DNA of 64,000 nt, taken from the NCBI RefSeq assembly GCF_008386315.1, contig NZ_CP043808.1:1426001-1490000 (forward strand), given 5' to 3'. Origin of the DNA: Serinicoccus marinus DSM 15273 (lineage in GTDB: Bacteria > Actinomycetota > Actinomycetes > Actinomycetales > Dermatophilaceae). The position numbers and the translations under genes were made by a program. The notes under the pieces are model-generated. The model saw nothing but the letters and a program-made list of their open reading frames with translations. It ran no database searches and was not told the DNA's origin. Of the stretch, positions 55,259-62,828 are shown piece by piece. Positions within the stretch are counted from its first letter, which is position 1. Each line of letters starts with the position of its first letter.

Positions 55259-56572
55259 GTGCGTGAGCGCAAGCCCCTCGTCGTCCTGGCGTCGCGGATC
55301 TACGCCCCCGAGGCGGCGGCCGCGACCTTCCGGCTGTCGGCGTTGGTGCGTGCCCTCACCGATCGCGCCCGGGTCCGCGTCCTGACCACGACGCCGCCCC
55401 CGGCTCTGCGCCCACCACGGTCGACGCTCCGTGGGGTCCAGGGCAACCCGGCGCGACGCTCGGTGGGGGGTGAGGGCCAGCAGGAGGAGGGGCGTGCCAG
55501 CGCGGCAGGGGTGGAGGTGTCGCGGTGGCCGGTGCTGCGCGACGCGACCGGGTATGTCCGTGGCTACCTGCCCTACCTGTCCTTCGACCTGCCGCTCGCC
55601 CTCCGGCTGTTCACCGGTCCACGCCCCGACGTGGTCGTCGTGGAGCCGCCGCCGACGACGGGCGCGGTGACTCGGGTCGCGCTCGCGCTCCGAGGCGGGA
55701 TCCACGGGCGAGGGATCCCCTACGTCTACTACGCAGCCGACGTGTGGTCCGACGCGACGGCCTCGATGGGTGCGCCCGCGCCGGTGGTGCAGGTCATGCG
55801 GCTGCTGGAGACCTTCGCGCTGCGCGGCGCGCGGGACGTCATCGCGGTCAGCGACGGGGTCGCCGAGCGCGTGCGGGCCCTGGCCGGCCCCGCCGCGCCG
55901 GTCACGGTCGTGCCCAACGGGATCGACACCGACGTCTTCACCCCGGACGGCGAGGTCCACGCGGACGCGCCTGAGACGGCATACCTCGTGTATGCCGGGA
56001 CTGCCTCGGAGTGGCAGGGCGCGGAGGTCTTCGCCGAGGCGATGCGCGCGGTGGTGCGGGAGGTGCCGCACGCCCGGCTGGTGTTCCTCGGTCAAGGATC
56101 GTCCTGGCCGGCGTTGCAGCGCATCGCAGGCGAACTGCCCGTGGGGGCGATCGAGCTGCGCCCCCTGGTGCCGCCGGAAGAGGCTGCGCCGTGGCAGCGC
56201 GGCGCCGCGGCGGCGTTGGTGGGCGTGCGCCCGGGAGTGGGATACGACTTCGCGTATCCGACGAAGGTGGTCGCGGCGCTGGCGTGCGGGGCGCCCGTGG
56301 TCTTCGCCGGGCCGGGACCGGCCGCGGCGGACGTGCGCGACCACGGGCTCGGGGCGGCCGTCGAGCACGAGCCAGGGGCCGTGGCCGCAGCGATGGTGGC
56401 TGCCCTGCGCGCCTCGCCGGACGAGCAGGAGCGCGCCCGCCGGGTGGAGTGGGTCCGGGAGCACCGGAGCCTCTCGGCGACCGGTGAGGGCGCGGCCAGG
56501 ATCGTGCTGGAGGCAGGTCTGTCAGTCCCGGGTGGCAGGCTCCCCCCATGGGACAGGTCGACGACGAGCTGA
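55259..56572 (+). CDS. Family 4 (GT-B) glycosyltransferase, WbuB-like
   Basis: A 437-residue GT-B enzyme probably adding a sugar to a surface polysaccharide or lipid-linked glycan. N-terminal domain: LVVLASRIYAPEAAAATFRLSALVRAL and RPDVVVVEPPPTTGAVTRVAL. C-terminal donor domain: GARDVIAVSDGVAERV, VVPNGIDTDVFTP, YAGTASEWQGAEVFAEAMR, VGVRPGVGYDFAYPTKVVAALACGAPVVF (E replaced by a Thr/Lys segment common in WbuB types). GTG start without a clear ribosome-binding site. Residues about 55-70 are encoded by an in-frame family A repeat, an insert in the N-terminal domain. The 3' end overlaps the next gene by 25 bases. Confidence 0.85.
   Translation: MRERKPLVVLASRIYAPEAAAATFRLSALVRALTDRARVRVLTTTPPPALRPPRSTLRGVQGNPARRSVGGEGQQEEGRASAAGVEVSRWPVLRDATGYVRGYLPYLSFDLPLALRLFTGPRPDVVVVEPPPTTGAVTRVALALRGGIHGRGIPYVYYAADVWSDATASMGAPAPVVQVMRLLETFALRGARDVIAVSDGVAERVRALAGPAAPVTVVPNGIDTDVFTPDGEVHADAPETAYLVYAGTASEWQGAEVFAEAMRAVVREVPHARLVFLGQGSSWPALQRIAGELPVGAIELRPLVPPEEAAPWQRGAAAALVGVRPGVGYDFAYPTKVVAALACGAPVVFAGPGPAAADVRDHGLGAAVEHEPGAVAAAMVAALRASPDEQERARRVEWVREHRSLSATGEGAARIVLEAGLSVPGGRLPPWDRSTTS
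55422..55468 (-). repeat. Family A repeat copy inside the GT4 gene
   Basis: On the plus strand CGACGCTCCGTGGGG (55422) and CGACGCTCGGTGGGG (55454) are exactly 32 bases apart. Together with CAACCCGGCG between them they are the reverse complement of family A units at 15981-16065 (18 of 21 bases in the better core). It encodes the segment STLRGVQGNPARRSVGG without breaking the frame. Confidence 0.75.
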
Positions 56573-56901
56573 GTGGTTTCGCCCTCGGGATGCCCGGGGC
56601 GTGGCGGGACTCGCCGTGGGACGACGGCGACGTCGCGAAGGTCGGCCCGGGGGAGCGGGGCAAGATCTTCGCCTTCCTCGGTCCGGGCCGGCTGGGGGTG
56701 AAGTGCGGGCTGTCGCGGGAGGAGGCCGACGAGTGGCTCGACCGCTTCCCCGACGACGCGACCGTCATGGCCTACATCGGTCGCAGCGGGTGGAACGACC
56801 TGCGGACGGACGGGGCCATCCCGGTCGAGGAGTTGAAGGAGGCGATCGAGGACTCCTATGACATGGTGGTCAGCAGGATGCCGAGGAAGGACCGACCATG
56901 A
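56548..56901 (+). CDS. MmcQ/YjbR family DNA-binding-fold protein
   Basis: A 117-residue protein of the MmcQ/YjbR (cyaY-like fold) family: GMPGAWRDSPWDDGDVAKVG, KIFAFLGPGRLGVKCGLSREEADEWLDRFPDDATVMAYIGRSGWNDLRTDGAIPVEELKEAIEDSYDMVVSRMP. Often annotated DNA-binding; function unproven. ATG at 56548 within the end of the GT4 gene. ATGA overlap with the DUF1992 gene. Confidence 0.88.
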   Translation: MGQVDDELSGFALGMPGAWRDSPWDDGDVAKVGPGERGKIFAFLGPGRLGVKCGLSREEADEWLDRFPDDATVMAYIGRSGWNDLRTDGAIPVEELKEAIEDSYDMVVSRMPRKDRP

Positions 56902-57401
56902 CCAGGTGGGGCAAGGAAGGCGAGCGGCCCGGTGCGCCGAAGGCCGAGGACCAGCTGGCCGACCAGGGCGTGACGAAGCGGCGTCCGTCGGCGGCGACCA
57001 CGGCCCGCGCGGTCCAGAGCTGGGTCGACCAGACGATCGACCAGGCGCAGCGGCAGGGCACCTTCGACGATCTGCCGGGAGCCGGCAAGCCGCTGCGCGA
57101 CGTCGACACGCGCAACGATCCCGACTGGTGGGTCAAGAGCCTGATCCAACGGGAGCAGCTCGACCTCTCCGGCGCGATGCCCGGTGTGATGCAGCTACGT
57201 CGGGAGAAGGCGGCCTATCCCGAGGCGCTGTTGCCGCTGCCGGACGAGGCGGCCGTCCGCGCGGCGGTCGAGGACTTCAACGCGCGGGTGCTCGCCGACC
57301 GCCGACGCCCGCACGCCGGGCCGACGTCGCCGCCGGTGGTGGGACGGCTCGACGTCGAGGAGATGGTGCAGGCCTGGCGGGAGGCCCGCGCCGCAGGCTG
57401 A
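56898..57401 (+). CDS. DUF1992 (DnaJ-homologue subfamily C member 28-like) protein
   Basis: A 167-residue protein with the DUF1992 core VQSWVDQTIDQAQRQGTFDDLPGAGKPL and DPDWWVKSLIQREQLD (the conserved N.W...L..E pattern), followed by a helical tail EDFNARVLADRRRP and VEEMVQAWREARAAG. Function unknown; family members occur across bacteria and mitochondria. Coupled to the upstream gene by ATGA. The next 106 bp hold the tenA promoter and TPP riboswitch. Confidence 0.85.
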   Translation: MTRWGKEGERPGAPKAEDQLADQGVTKRRPSAATTARAVQSWVDQTIDQAQRQGTFDDLPGAGKPLRDVDTRNDPDWWVKSLIQREQLDLSGAMPGVMQLRREKAAYPEALLPLPDEAAVRAAVEDFNARVLADRRRPHAGPTSPPVVGRLDVEEMVQAWREARAAG

Positions 57402-57495
57402 GGGCGTCCGCGCTTGGCTTGTCCTCTCCGGTGACCCGGGTGCAGACACACCGAGCGCATCGCGGGGCACCCGGTGGCGCTGGGGAGGGGATTGC

Positions 57496-57501
57496 TAGCC
57501 T
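57496..57501 (+). promoter_or_regulatory. tenA: -10 element for the tenA transcript
   Basis: TAGCCT fits TANNNT and is placed so that transcription would begin at about 57508, just ahead of the TPP riboswitch. No TTGAC-like -35 is obvious. Confidence 0.45.
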
Positions 57502-57511
57502 GAGCGGCACG

Positions 57512-57592
57512 CCACGCGGGGTGCCCACTGGGCTGAGAGGGAGACGATCCCGACCCGTCGAACCTGATCTCGATCATGCGAGCGGAGGGATC
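57512..57592 (+). promoter_or_regulatory. TPP riboswitch (THI element) of tenA
   Basis: Contains the conserved landmarks in order: GGGGTGC opening helix, CTGAGAGG, and ACCCGTCGAACCTGATCT followed by ATCATGCGAGCG and GGAGGGA. This is the thiamine-pyrophosphate aptamer. The 47 bases from its end to the tenA ATG contain the GGAGGA ribosome-binding site, so TPP probably blocks translation or transcript elongation. Confidence 0.93.
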
Positions 57593-57639
57593 GTGGCCGT
57601 GCCGGCGATGGCACCCCTTTGTGTCTCGCGGAGGATGCC

Positions 57640-58332
57640 ATGAGCTTCGCCGCCGAGCAGCGCGAGCGCTGCGACCATCTGTTCCAGGCCTTCTACGACC
57701 ATCCCTACCTGCGCTCGCTCGCCGACGGCGGCGCCAGCCGGGAGAGTGTGCTGCACTACGTGGCTCAGGACCACGCATACCTCACCGCCTTCATGCGCGG
57801 TTATGGGCAGGGCATCGCGCTGAGCCCCGACCGGGAGTGGGTGGCTTGGTTCCGTGACCAGATCACCTTCCTGCTTGAGGATGAGACACATCCCCACCAC
57901 GTGCTGTGCGCGGCCTTCGACGTCGACTACGCGTCCGTCACCGCCGCCCGGATGGCGCCGACCGCCCAGGCCTACATCAACCACATGATGCTGGCCGGGC
58001 GTGACAGCCTGGGGGTGCTCATGGCGGCACTCGCACCCTGCCCGTGGACCTACATCTGGGCAGCCCAGCGGCAGCAGGCGGAGGCTCCCGTGGCGGCGGA
58101 CAACCCGTTCCGGGGGTGGTGGGAGTTCTACGCCGACGCGGGGGAGATCCTGCAGGACTTCACCGACCGCCTGGACCGGCTCGCCGAAGAGGCCGGCCCG
58201 GCTGAGCGGGCGAGGATGGCCCAGGCATTCGAGGACAGCTGCCACCTGGAGATCAGATTCTGGCAGATGGCCTGGACCCAGGAGACCTGGGAGGACTCGC
58301 TGAGCCTCGGGCGGGCGGTCGCTCTGACCTGA
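57640..58332 (+). CDS. tenA: TenA-type thiaminase II / aminopyrimidine aminohydrolase
   Basis: A 230-residue all-helical TenA protein. It salvages HMP from degraded thiamine by hydrolysing aminopyrimidines. Segments: HLFQAFYDHPYLRSLADGGASRESVLHYVAQDHAYLTAFMRGYGQGIAL (active-site Asp), YINHMMLAGRDSLGVLMAALAPCPWTYIWAA (motif around the catalytic Cys, APCPW), WWEFYADAG and EDSCHLEIRFWQMAW (Glu). ATG at 57640 with GGAGGA 4 bases upstream. Under a TPP riboswitch; convergent with thiD. Confidence 0.92.
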   Translation: MSFAAEQRERCDHLFQAFYDHPYLRSLADGGASRESVLHYVAQDHAYLTAFMRGYGQGIALSPDREWVAWFRDQITFLLEDETHPHHVLCAAFDVDYASVTAARMAPTAQAYINHMMLAGRDSLGVLMAALAPCPWTYIWAAQRQQAEAPVAADNPFRGWWEFYADAGEILQDFTDRLDRLAEEAGPAERARMAQAFEDSCHLEIRFWQMAWTQETWEDSLSLGRAVALT

Positions 58333-58367
58333 CCGGCGCTCATCGGGGAGGGACGCGCCGACTGGCC

Positions 58368-58410
58368 GGCGCATACCGTGCGGCCGGTTGGCGCATACCG
58401 TGCGGCCGGT
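58368..58410. repeat. Tandem 21-bp direct repeat between tenA and thiD
   Basis: Two identical copies of a 21-base unit (GGCGCATACCGTGCGGCC plus GGT), one base apart, fill the space between the convergent stops of tenA and thiD. Each copy contains short ACCG/CGGT arms and the GCATACC word common in this window. Possible bidirectional transcription end; not proven. Confidence 0.8.
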
Positions 58411-58413
58411 CCC

Positions 58414-59277
58414 TCAGGGGTGGTGGTGCTGTCGCCAGGCGTGGTGCACGGGGCCGGGGCCGTGGCCGATGGCGAGGTCCCGGCCGTGCTCCAGCGCGCC
58501 GGTGAGCCAGTCCTTGGCGTCGGTCACGGCCTCGATCCAGGTGTCGCGCACGGGGACCAGCGCGGTGATCGCCGAGGAGAGGGTGCAGCCAGTCCCGTGG
58601 GTGTGGGGGGTGTCGACGCGCGGGGTGCGCAGCTCGGTCAGGCCGTCGGCGTCGGCCCAGACGTCCACCGCGTCGCCGCCGAGGTCGGCCGCGTCGCTGT
58701 CGAGGTCGGCCGCGCCGTGCGCCTGCTCAGCACCAAGGTGGCCGCCCTTGAGCAGGACCCGCTCGGCACCGAGGCCGCGCAGCGCGAGCGCCTGGTCCCG
58801 CATCGTCGCCACGTCACCCGCCTGGGCCTCCGGGTCGAGGCCGAGGAGCACGGCCGCCTCGGGGAGGTTCGGGGTGATCGCGGCCACGTGCGGCAGCATC
58901 GAGCGCACCTCCTCGATCGCGTCCTCGTCGAGCAGACGGGAGCCCGCGGTCGAGACCATGACCGGGTCGAGCACCACGCGCGGCAACGAACCCGACCGGC
59001 ACAGGTCGCCCACGGTGCGCGCCACCTCCGCGGTGCCGAGCATGCCGATCTTGGTCGCAGCGACGTCCAGGTCCGCCACCAGGGTCTCCACCTGCTCCCG
59101 CACGAAGGCGGCCGGCACGGGGAGCACCCCGGTCACCCCCTGCGTGCTCTGCGCGGTGAGCGAGGTCAGGACCGCGCAGCCGTAGGCCCCCAGCGCCGCG
59201 AAGGTCTTGAGGTCGGCCTGGATGCCCGCGCCACCGGAGGGGTCCGACCCGGCCACGGTCAGCACGATCGTCGTCAT
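58414..59277 (-). CDS. thiD: Hydroxymethylpyrimidine/phosphomethylpyrimidine kinase
   Basis: A 287-residue ribokinase-fold kinase phosphorylating HMP to HMP-P and HMP-PP. Signatures: VLTVAGSDPSGGAGIQADLKTFAALGAYG, VTSLTAQSTQGV-type segment, KIGMLGTAEVA, VVLDPVMVSTAGSRLLD, ITPNLPEAAVLLG and HTHGTGCTLSSAI (anion hole). An Ala/Asp-rich insert (AADLDSDAADLGGDAVDVWADADG) at about residues 195-220 is unusual. ATGA overlap with thiE; last gene of thiM-thiE-thiD under the minus-strand TPP riboswitch. Confidence 0.94.
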   Translation of the reverse strand: MTTIVLTVAGSDPSGGAGIQADLKTFAALGAYGCAVLTSLTAQSTQGVTGVLPVPAAFVREQVETLVADLDVAATKIGMLGTAEVARTVGDLCRSGSLPRVVLDPVMVSTAGSRLLDEDAIEEVRSMLPHVAAITPNLPEAAVLLGLDPEAQAGDVATMRDQALALRGLGAERVLLKGGHLGAEQAHGAADLDSDAADLGGDAVDVWADADGLTELRTPRVDTPHTHGTGCTLSSAITALVPVRDTWIEAVTDAKDWLTGALEHGRDLAIGHGPGPVHHAWRQHHHP

Positions 59278-59927
59278 CGCGCGGCTCCCACCTGGTCTGC
59301 CAGGTCGCGGGCAGCCACCTGCGGGTCGTCGGCCGAGCAGATCCCGCTGACCACCGCCAACCCGTCCACCCCGGTCGCCAGGACCGCCGCGGCCCGGGCG
59401 GCGTCGATGCCGCCGATGGCCACGGACGGCAGCGTCGCGGCGGCCACCAGCTCGGCGAGGCCGTCGACCCCGACCGGCGTGGCGTGGTCGACCTTGCTGG
59501 GCGTCGCCCACACCGGTCCCAGCCCGAGGTAGTCCACCGTGCCCGCCGGCAGCTCGGCGGCGGCCCGCACCTGCTCCGCGGACGTGCACGACAGCCCGAG
59601 GTATGCCGTGTCGCCGAGCATCGCGCGCGCCGCCTCGGAAGCGAGGTCGGACTGGCCGACGTGGGCACCGTCGGCGCCGATGCGCTCCGCGAGGTGGACG
59701 CGGTCGTTGACGATGAGGGGGGCGGCAGACCTCGCGCCGTCGAGCGCGCGGCGGGCGAGCAGCCCGAGCGCGACGAACTCCTCGTCCGAGGCGTCCGGGT
59801 CGCGCAGCTGGACCACCGTCGCGCCACCCGCCACGGCGGCCCGGATGGTCGTGGAGAGGCCGTGGCGCCGCGTCATACCCGTGTCGGTCACGAGGTAGAG
59901 GCTGAGGTCGAGCGGGGCGCGGCTCAT
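59274..59927 (-). CDS. thiE: Thiamine-phosphate synthase
   Basis: A 217-residue TIM barrel joining HMP-PP and thiazole phosphate to thiamine phosphate. Signatures: LDLSLYLVTDTGM, GGATVVQLRDPDASDEEFVALG, PLIVNDRVHLAERIGADGAHVGQSD, YLGLGPVWATPSKVDHATPVG and VAIGGIDAARAAAVLATGVDGLAVVSGI. ATG at 59927 overlaps the thiM stop, and its stop overlaps the thiD start, so all three are co-translated. Confidence 0.94.
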   Translation of the reverse strand: MSRAPLDLSLYLVTDTGMTRRHGLSTTIRAAVAGGATVVQLRDPDASDEEFVALGLLARRALDGARSAAPLIVNDRVHLAERIGADGAHVGQSDLASEAARAMLGDTAYLGLSCTSAEQVRAAAELPAGTVDYLGLGPVWATPSKVDHATPVGVDGLAELVAAATLPSVAIGGIDAARAAAVLATGVDGLAVVSGICSADDPQVAARDLADQVGAAR

Positions 59928-60727
59928 GCCAGCCGCACCCGCTCAGCCAGCGTGTCCGCCTCGAGCACGGCGAGTTCGTCCAGCAGCGCCACCGCGAAGC
60001 TCCCCGGCCCGGCCGACGCGGCGGCGGCACCGTCCGCGGCCACCGTCAGCGCTGCCGTGGCGGTCGTGGCCGCGAGCAGCGGGTCTGGCTCGACCGCCGC
60101 CGCGGCCGCCATGAGGGCGCCGAGCGCGCAGCCGACCCCGGTGACCCGGGTCATGAGTGCGTCACCGTTGTGCACCTCGACCGAGCGGGTGCCGTCGGTG
60201 AGCCGGTCCACCGGCCCGCTGACGGCCACCGCGCACCCGTGACTCCGCGCCAGGGACCGGGCCGTCTCGACGCTGTCGTCCGTGCTGTGCGTGGCGTCGA
60301 CCCCGCGGCCTCCGGCCCCGCCGCCGAGCGCCAGGATCTCCGAGGCGTTGCCCCGGATGATCGCCGGGGCGGCGGCATCGAGCAGCTCGCGGGCGAGGCT
60401 CGTGCGCCAGGCCAGCCCGGCGGCGACCGGGTCGAGCACCCACGGGGTGGCGACCTCGCGCGCGCCCCGGACGGCGGCGCGCATCGCCTGCGACGTGTCG
60501 TCGTAGGGCGTCCCCAGGTTCACCAGCACCCCGCCGGCCACCCGGGCGAAGTCACCGGCCTCGTGCGGGTTGTCGACCATCGCCGGCGCGGCGCCCGCGG
60601 CGAGCAGCACGTTGGCGGTGAACGGCGCGACCACGATGTTGGTGAGGCACTGGGTCAGCGGGCTCTGGGTCCGCACCTCCGCCCAGCAGGCGGCGAGGCG
60701 GTCGGGGGAGACGGGCGTCTGGCTCAT
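59924..60727 (-). CDS. thiM: Hydroxyethylthiazole kinase
   Basis: A 267-residue kinase salvaging the thiazole moiety. Signatures: SPLTQCLTNIVVAPFTANVLLAAGAAPAMVDNPHEA, GVLVNLGTPYD, WVLDPVAAGLAWRTSL, IIRGNASEILALGG and MTRVTGVGCALGALMAA (anion-hole and catalytic Cys region). ATG at 60727, directly downstream of a TPP riboswitch; GAAGGGA lies 8 bases before it. With TenA it marks a salvage strategy rather than de novo synthesis in this locus. Confidence 0.94.
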   Translation of the reverse strand: MSQTPVSPDRLAACWAEVRTQSPLTQCLTNIVVAPFTANVLLAAGAAPAMVDNPHEAGDFARVAGGVLVNLGTPYDDTSQAMRAAVRGAREVATPWVLDPVAAGLAWRTSLARELLDAAAPAIIRGNASEILALGGGAGGRGVDATHSTDDSVETARSLARSHGCAVAVSGPVDRLTDGTRSVEVHNGDALMTRVTGVGCALGALMAAAAAVEPDPLLAATTATAALTVAADGAAAASAGPGSFAVALLDELAVLEADTLAERVRLA

Positions 60728-60734
60728 GACGATC

Positions 60735-60802
60735 CCTTCGCTAGTACGAGCTAGATCAGGTTCGACGGGTGTGATCTCAGCCGCACGTGCGGCACCCCGC
60801 GT
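60735..60802 (-). promoter_or_regulatory. TPP riboswitch (THI element) of thiMED
   Basis: On the minus strand GGGGTGCCGC, GGCTGAGATCACACCC and GTCGAACCTGATCTAG...TACTAGCGAAGGGA follow in order, the canonical THI box. A -10-like TAGGGT at 60816-60811 (minus) lies just upstream, giving a start near 60803. Confidence 0.93.
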
Positions 60803-60944
60803 CGCCCTCGACCCTAGCGCAGAGGTATGCCGAGACCCGCCCGGGGCGGACCCGTCCCGGGCCATCTCGCCTGTCGCCGCCGTCGCGGCCCCGTTCGCGT
60901 CGCGGCACCCGCTCGCGTCGCGGCCCCCGCTCGCGCCGGGTTCG

Positions 60945-62132
60945 TCAGTGCGTGGGTGCCCCGCCGATGCTGCGCGCCACCAGTCGGGCGACGAGGGGCA
61001 GCCGGGTCGCCCGCACCACCAGCCGACGCAGCACAAGGGCGGTCCGGCCCGTGGGGACGAAGCTGGAGGCGCCCTGGCGAGCACGGTCCTGCACGGGCTC
61101 GACCTGCGCGCGCCAGCGCGTCTCGTAGCGGTCGAGCGCCTGGGTCAGGGCGACTGCGGTCACGGGCCGGGTCAGGGTCGCCAGCTCCTGCCCGAGCGCG
61201 TACGCACCCGCGATGGCCAGCGAGGCCCCCTGACCGGCGATGAGCGACACGGCGTGCGCGGCATCACCCATGAGCAGCACCCGCCCGTGCCGCCACCGCG
61301 GAGCGATGGCCTGGGCCACCACGTCGACGAAGACGTCGTCCTCCGGCACACGCGCGATCAGTGCCTCTGCCGCGGGACCGGCCCCGACGAGCTGTTCGCG
61401 CAACCAGTCGACGCGGTCCGCGGGCAGCTCGGTGCCCCTGGCCAGCGTGAAGGTGGACACCAGCTCGTCGTCCATGGCGTAGGTGCCCACCTGGCGACCG
61501 ATCGTGTCGCTCATCTCCACCGTCAGGCCGAGCCGCTCGGAGACCTCGGGTGCCTCGGTGCTGAAGGCGCCGGTGAGGAATCCGAGGTGGCGGACCGCGG
61601 CATCGGGGAAGAGCTGCGCCCGGGTGGGTGAGTGCAGTCCCTCGCAGATGAGCACCAGGTCGGCGTCGAGCTCGGTGCCGTCGTCCAACCGGACCCGCGC
61701 CACATCCTCCGAAGCATCCTCCTGGTCCCTGAGGTCCGCCATCTCCGCGACGTCCGCGACGGTGCGCCCGAAGTGCACCCGGGCCCCCTCGGGGAGGGTG
61801 GAGCGCAGCGCCTCCTCGAGGCCGCCGCGGGTGATCGACAGGAAGCGACCACCCTGCAGCTCGGCGAAGGCCGCCAACGGCAGCTCGCCGCTCGAGCGGC
61901 CGGTGGCCTGCACGAAGCGGGCCGCGCGATAGACGCGGCCGCGGGCGCTGATCGCGTCGAGTACGCCGAGCTCCTCGGCGGCGGCATACCCGGGCCCGAA
62001 CAGATCCAGGGTGTAGCCCTCGGTGCGCGGCCCGGGCGCCACCTCGACGAGGTCGACCTGCCAGCCCAGCGACGTCAGCGCGTGTGCCACGGCGAGCCCG
62101 CTGATGCCCGCTCCACTGACCACAGCTCTCAT
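60945..62132 (-). CDS. FAD-dependent monooxygenase (group A flavoprotein)
   Basis: A 395-residue aromatic-hydroxylase-like flavoprotein. FAD-binding GxGxxG is at the start (MRAVVSGAGISGLAVAHALTSLGWQVDLVE), the DG motif is DADLVLICEGLHSPTRAQLFP, and the second FAD motif is RVLLMGDAAHAVSLIAGQGASLAIAGAYAL. It resembles TetX/PhzS-type monooxygenases acting on phenolics or drugs. ATG at 62132 overlaps the TetR stop, so regulator and enzyme form one operon with probable autoregulation. Substrate unknown. Confidence 0.88.
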   Translation of the reverse strand: MRAVVSGAGISGLAVAHALTSLGWQVDLVEVAPGPRTEGYTLDLFGPGYAAAEELGVLDAISARGRVYRAARFVQATGRSSGELPLAAFAELQGGRFLSITRGGLEEALRSTLPEGARVHFGRTVADVAEMADLRDQEDASEDVARVRLDDGTELDADLVLICEGLHSPTRAQLFPDAAVRHLGFLTGAFSTEAPEVSERLGLTVEMSDTIGRQVGTYAMDDELVSTFTLARGTELPADRVDWLREQLVGAGPAAEALIARVPEDDVFVDVVAQAIAPRWRHGRVLLMGDAAHAVSLIAGQGASLAIAGAYALGQELATLTRPVTAVALTQALDRYETRWRAQVEPVQDRARQGASSFVPTGRTALVLRRLVVRATRLPLVARLVARSIGGAPTH

Positions 62133-62704
62133 CGGGAGTCCTTCCTGGTGAGCTCGACGAGGTGTGCCATGGCCTCGGCCACGGGGAAGTCCGGGTCCAC
62201 GCTCCGGTGGAGCACGAGGCCCTCGATCCCGGCGACCAGGGCCGCGGCCCGGCTCCGCGCCGCAGCAGGCGGGTGTCCGACGTCGCGCAGCCGCTCCTCG
62301 AGGAGCGCGCGCAGCTCCCGGACGATCTGTCTGACCAATCCGGCGACCTCCGGGTCGCGGACAGCGGCGAGATAGGTCTCGGCGACCAGCATCGACGAGG
62401 GGTCACGGGTGAAGTCGGGGGAGTCGACCGTCGCGCCGTAGGCCAGCAGCCCCGGCTCCAGATCGGGGAGGGCGGCGGCGAAGGACGCCAGAGACAGCCG
62501 CAGCGAGGCGGTGGCGGCGTGCCGGCGCAGCTCCTCGGCCGAGGAGAAGTGGTAATGCACGACTCCGGGCCGCACCTGGGCCCGCTCCGCGACCGAGCGC
62601 ACGCTGACCCGGCCCCAGCCCTCCTCGGCGATGAGGGCCGCGGCCGCCTCGAGCAGGGCCTCCCGGGTGCGCTCGCCCCGGGCAGCTCGTCCGTCACCGG
62701 TCAT
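62129..62704 (-). CDS. TetR family transcriptional regulator
   Basis: A 191-residue TetR repressor with an N-terminal HTH (GERTREALLEAAAALIAEEGWGRVSVRSVAERAQVRPGVVHYHFSSAEELRRHAA) and a helical ligand domain. GVVHYHF is the recognition-helix region. ATG at 62704; the stop overlaps the monooxygenase ATG. A dyad 20-35 bases upstream of its start is a likely self-operator, implying that a substrate of the FAD monooxygenase derepresses both genes. Confidence 0.9.
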   Translation of the reverse strand: MTGDGRAARGERTREALLEAAAALIAEEGWGRVSVRSVAERAQVRPGVVHYHFSSAEELRRHAATASLRLSLASFAAALPDLEPGLLAYGATVDSPDFTRDPSSMLVAETYLAAVRDPEVAGLVRQIVRELRALLEERLRDVGHPPAAARSRAAALVAGIEGLVLHRSVDPDFPVAEAMAHLVELTRKDSR

Positions 62705-62723
62705 GGCGCGAGCGTACCGAAAA

Positions 62724-62739
62724 TTGGACGAACGACCAA
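62724..62739. promoter_or_regulatory. Candidate TetR operator
   Basis: TTGGACGAACGACCAA (plus strand) is an inverted repeat with 7-base arms (one mismatch) around AA, inside an A/T-rich patch between the TetR gene and the divergent ABC exporter gene. The position suits repression of the TetR/monooxygenase operon. Confidence 0.55.
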
Positions 62740-62814
62740 ATAGATCACCGGGGCGCCACGGGCCATCGGAAGCGGGCTGCGGTGCGGTGCCCCGGCGACA
62801 GCCCAGGTCACGGC

Positions 62815-62828
62815 TACGCTGGACGGCG
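62815..62828 (+). promoter_or_regulatory. Leaderless-type promoter of the ABC exporter gene
   Basis: TACGCT (62815-62820) fits TANNNT with 8 bases to the ATG at 62829 and no ribosome-binding site. Confidence 0.45.
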
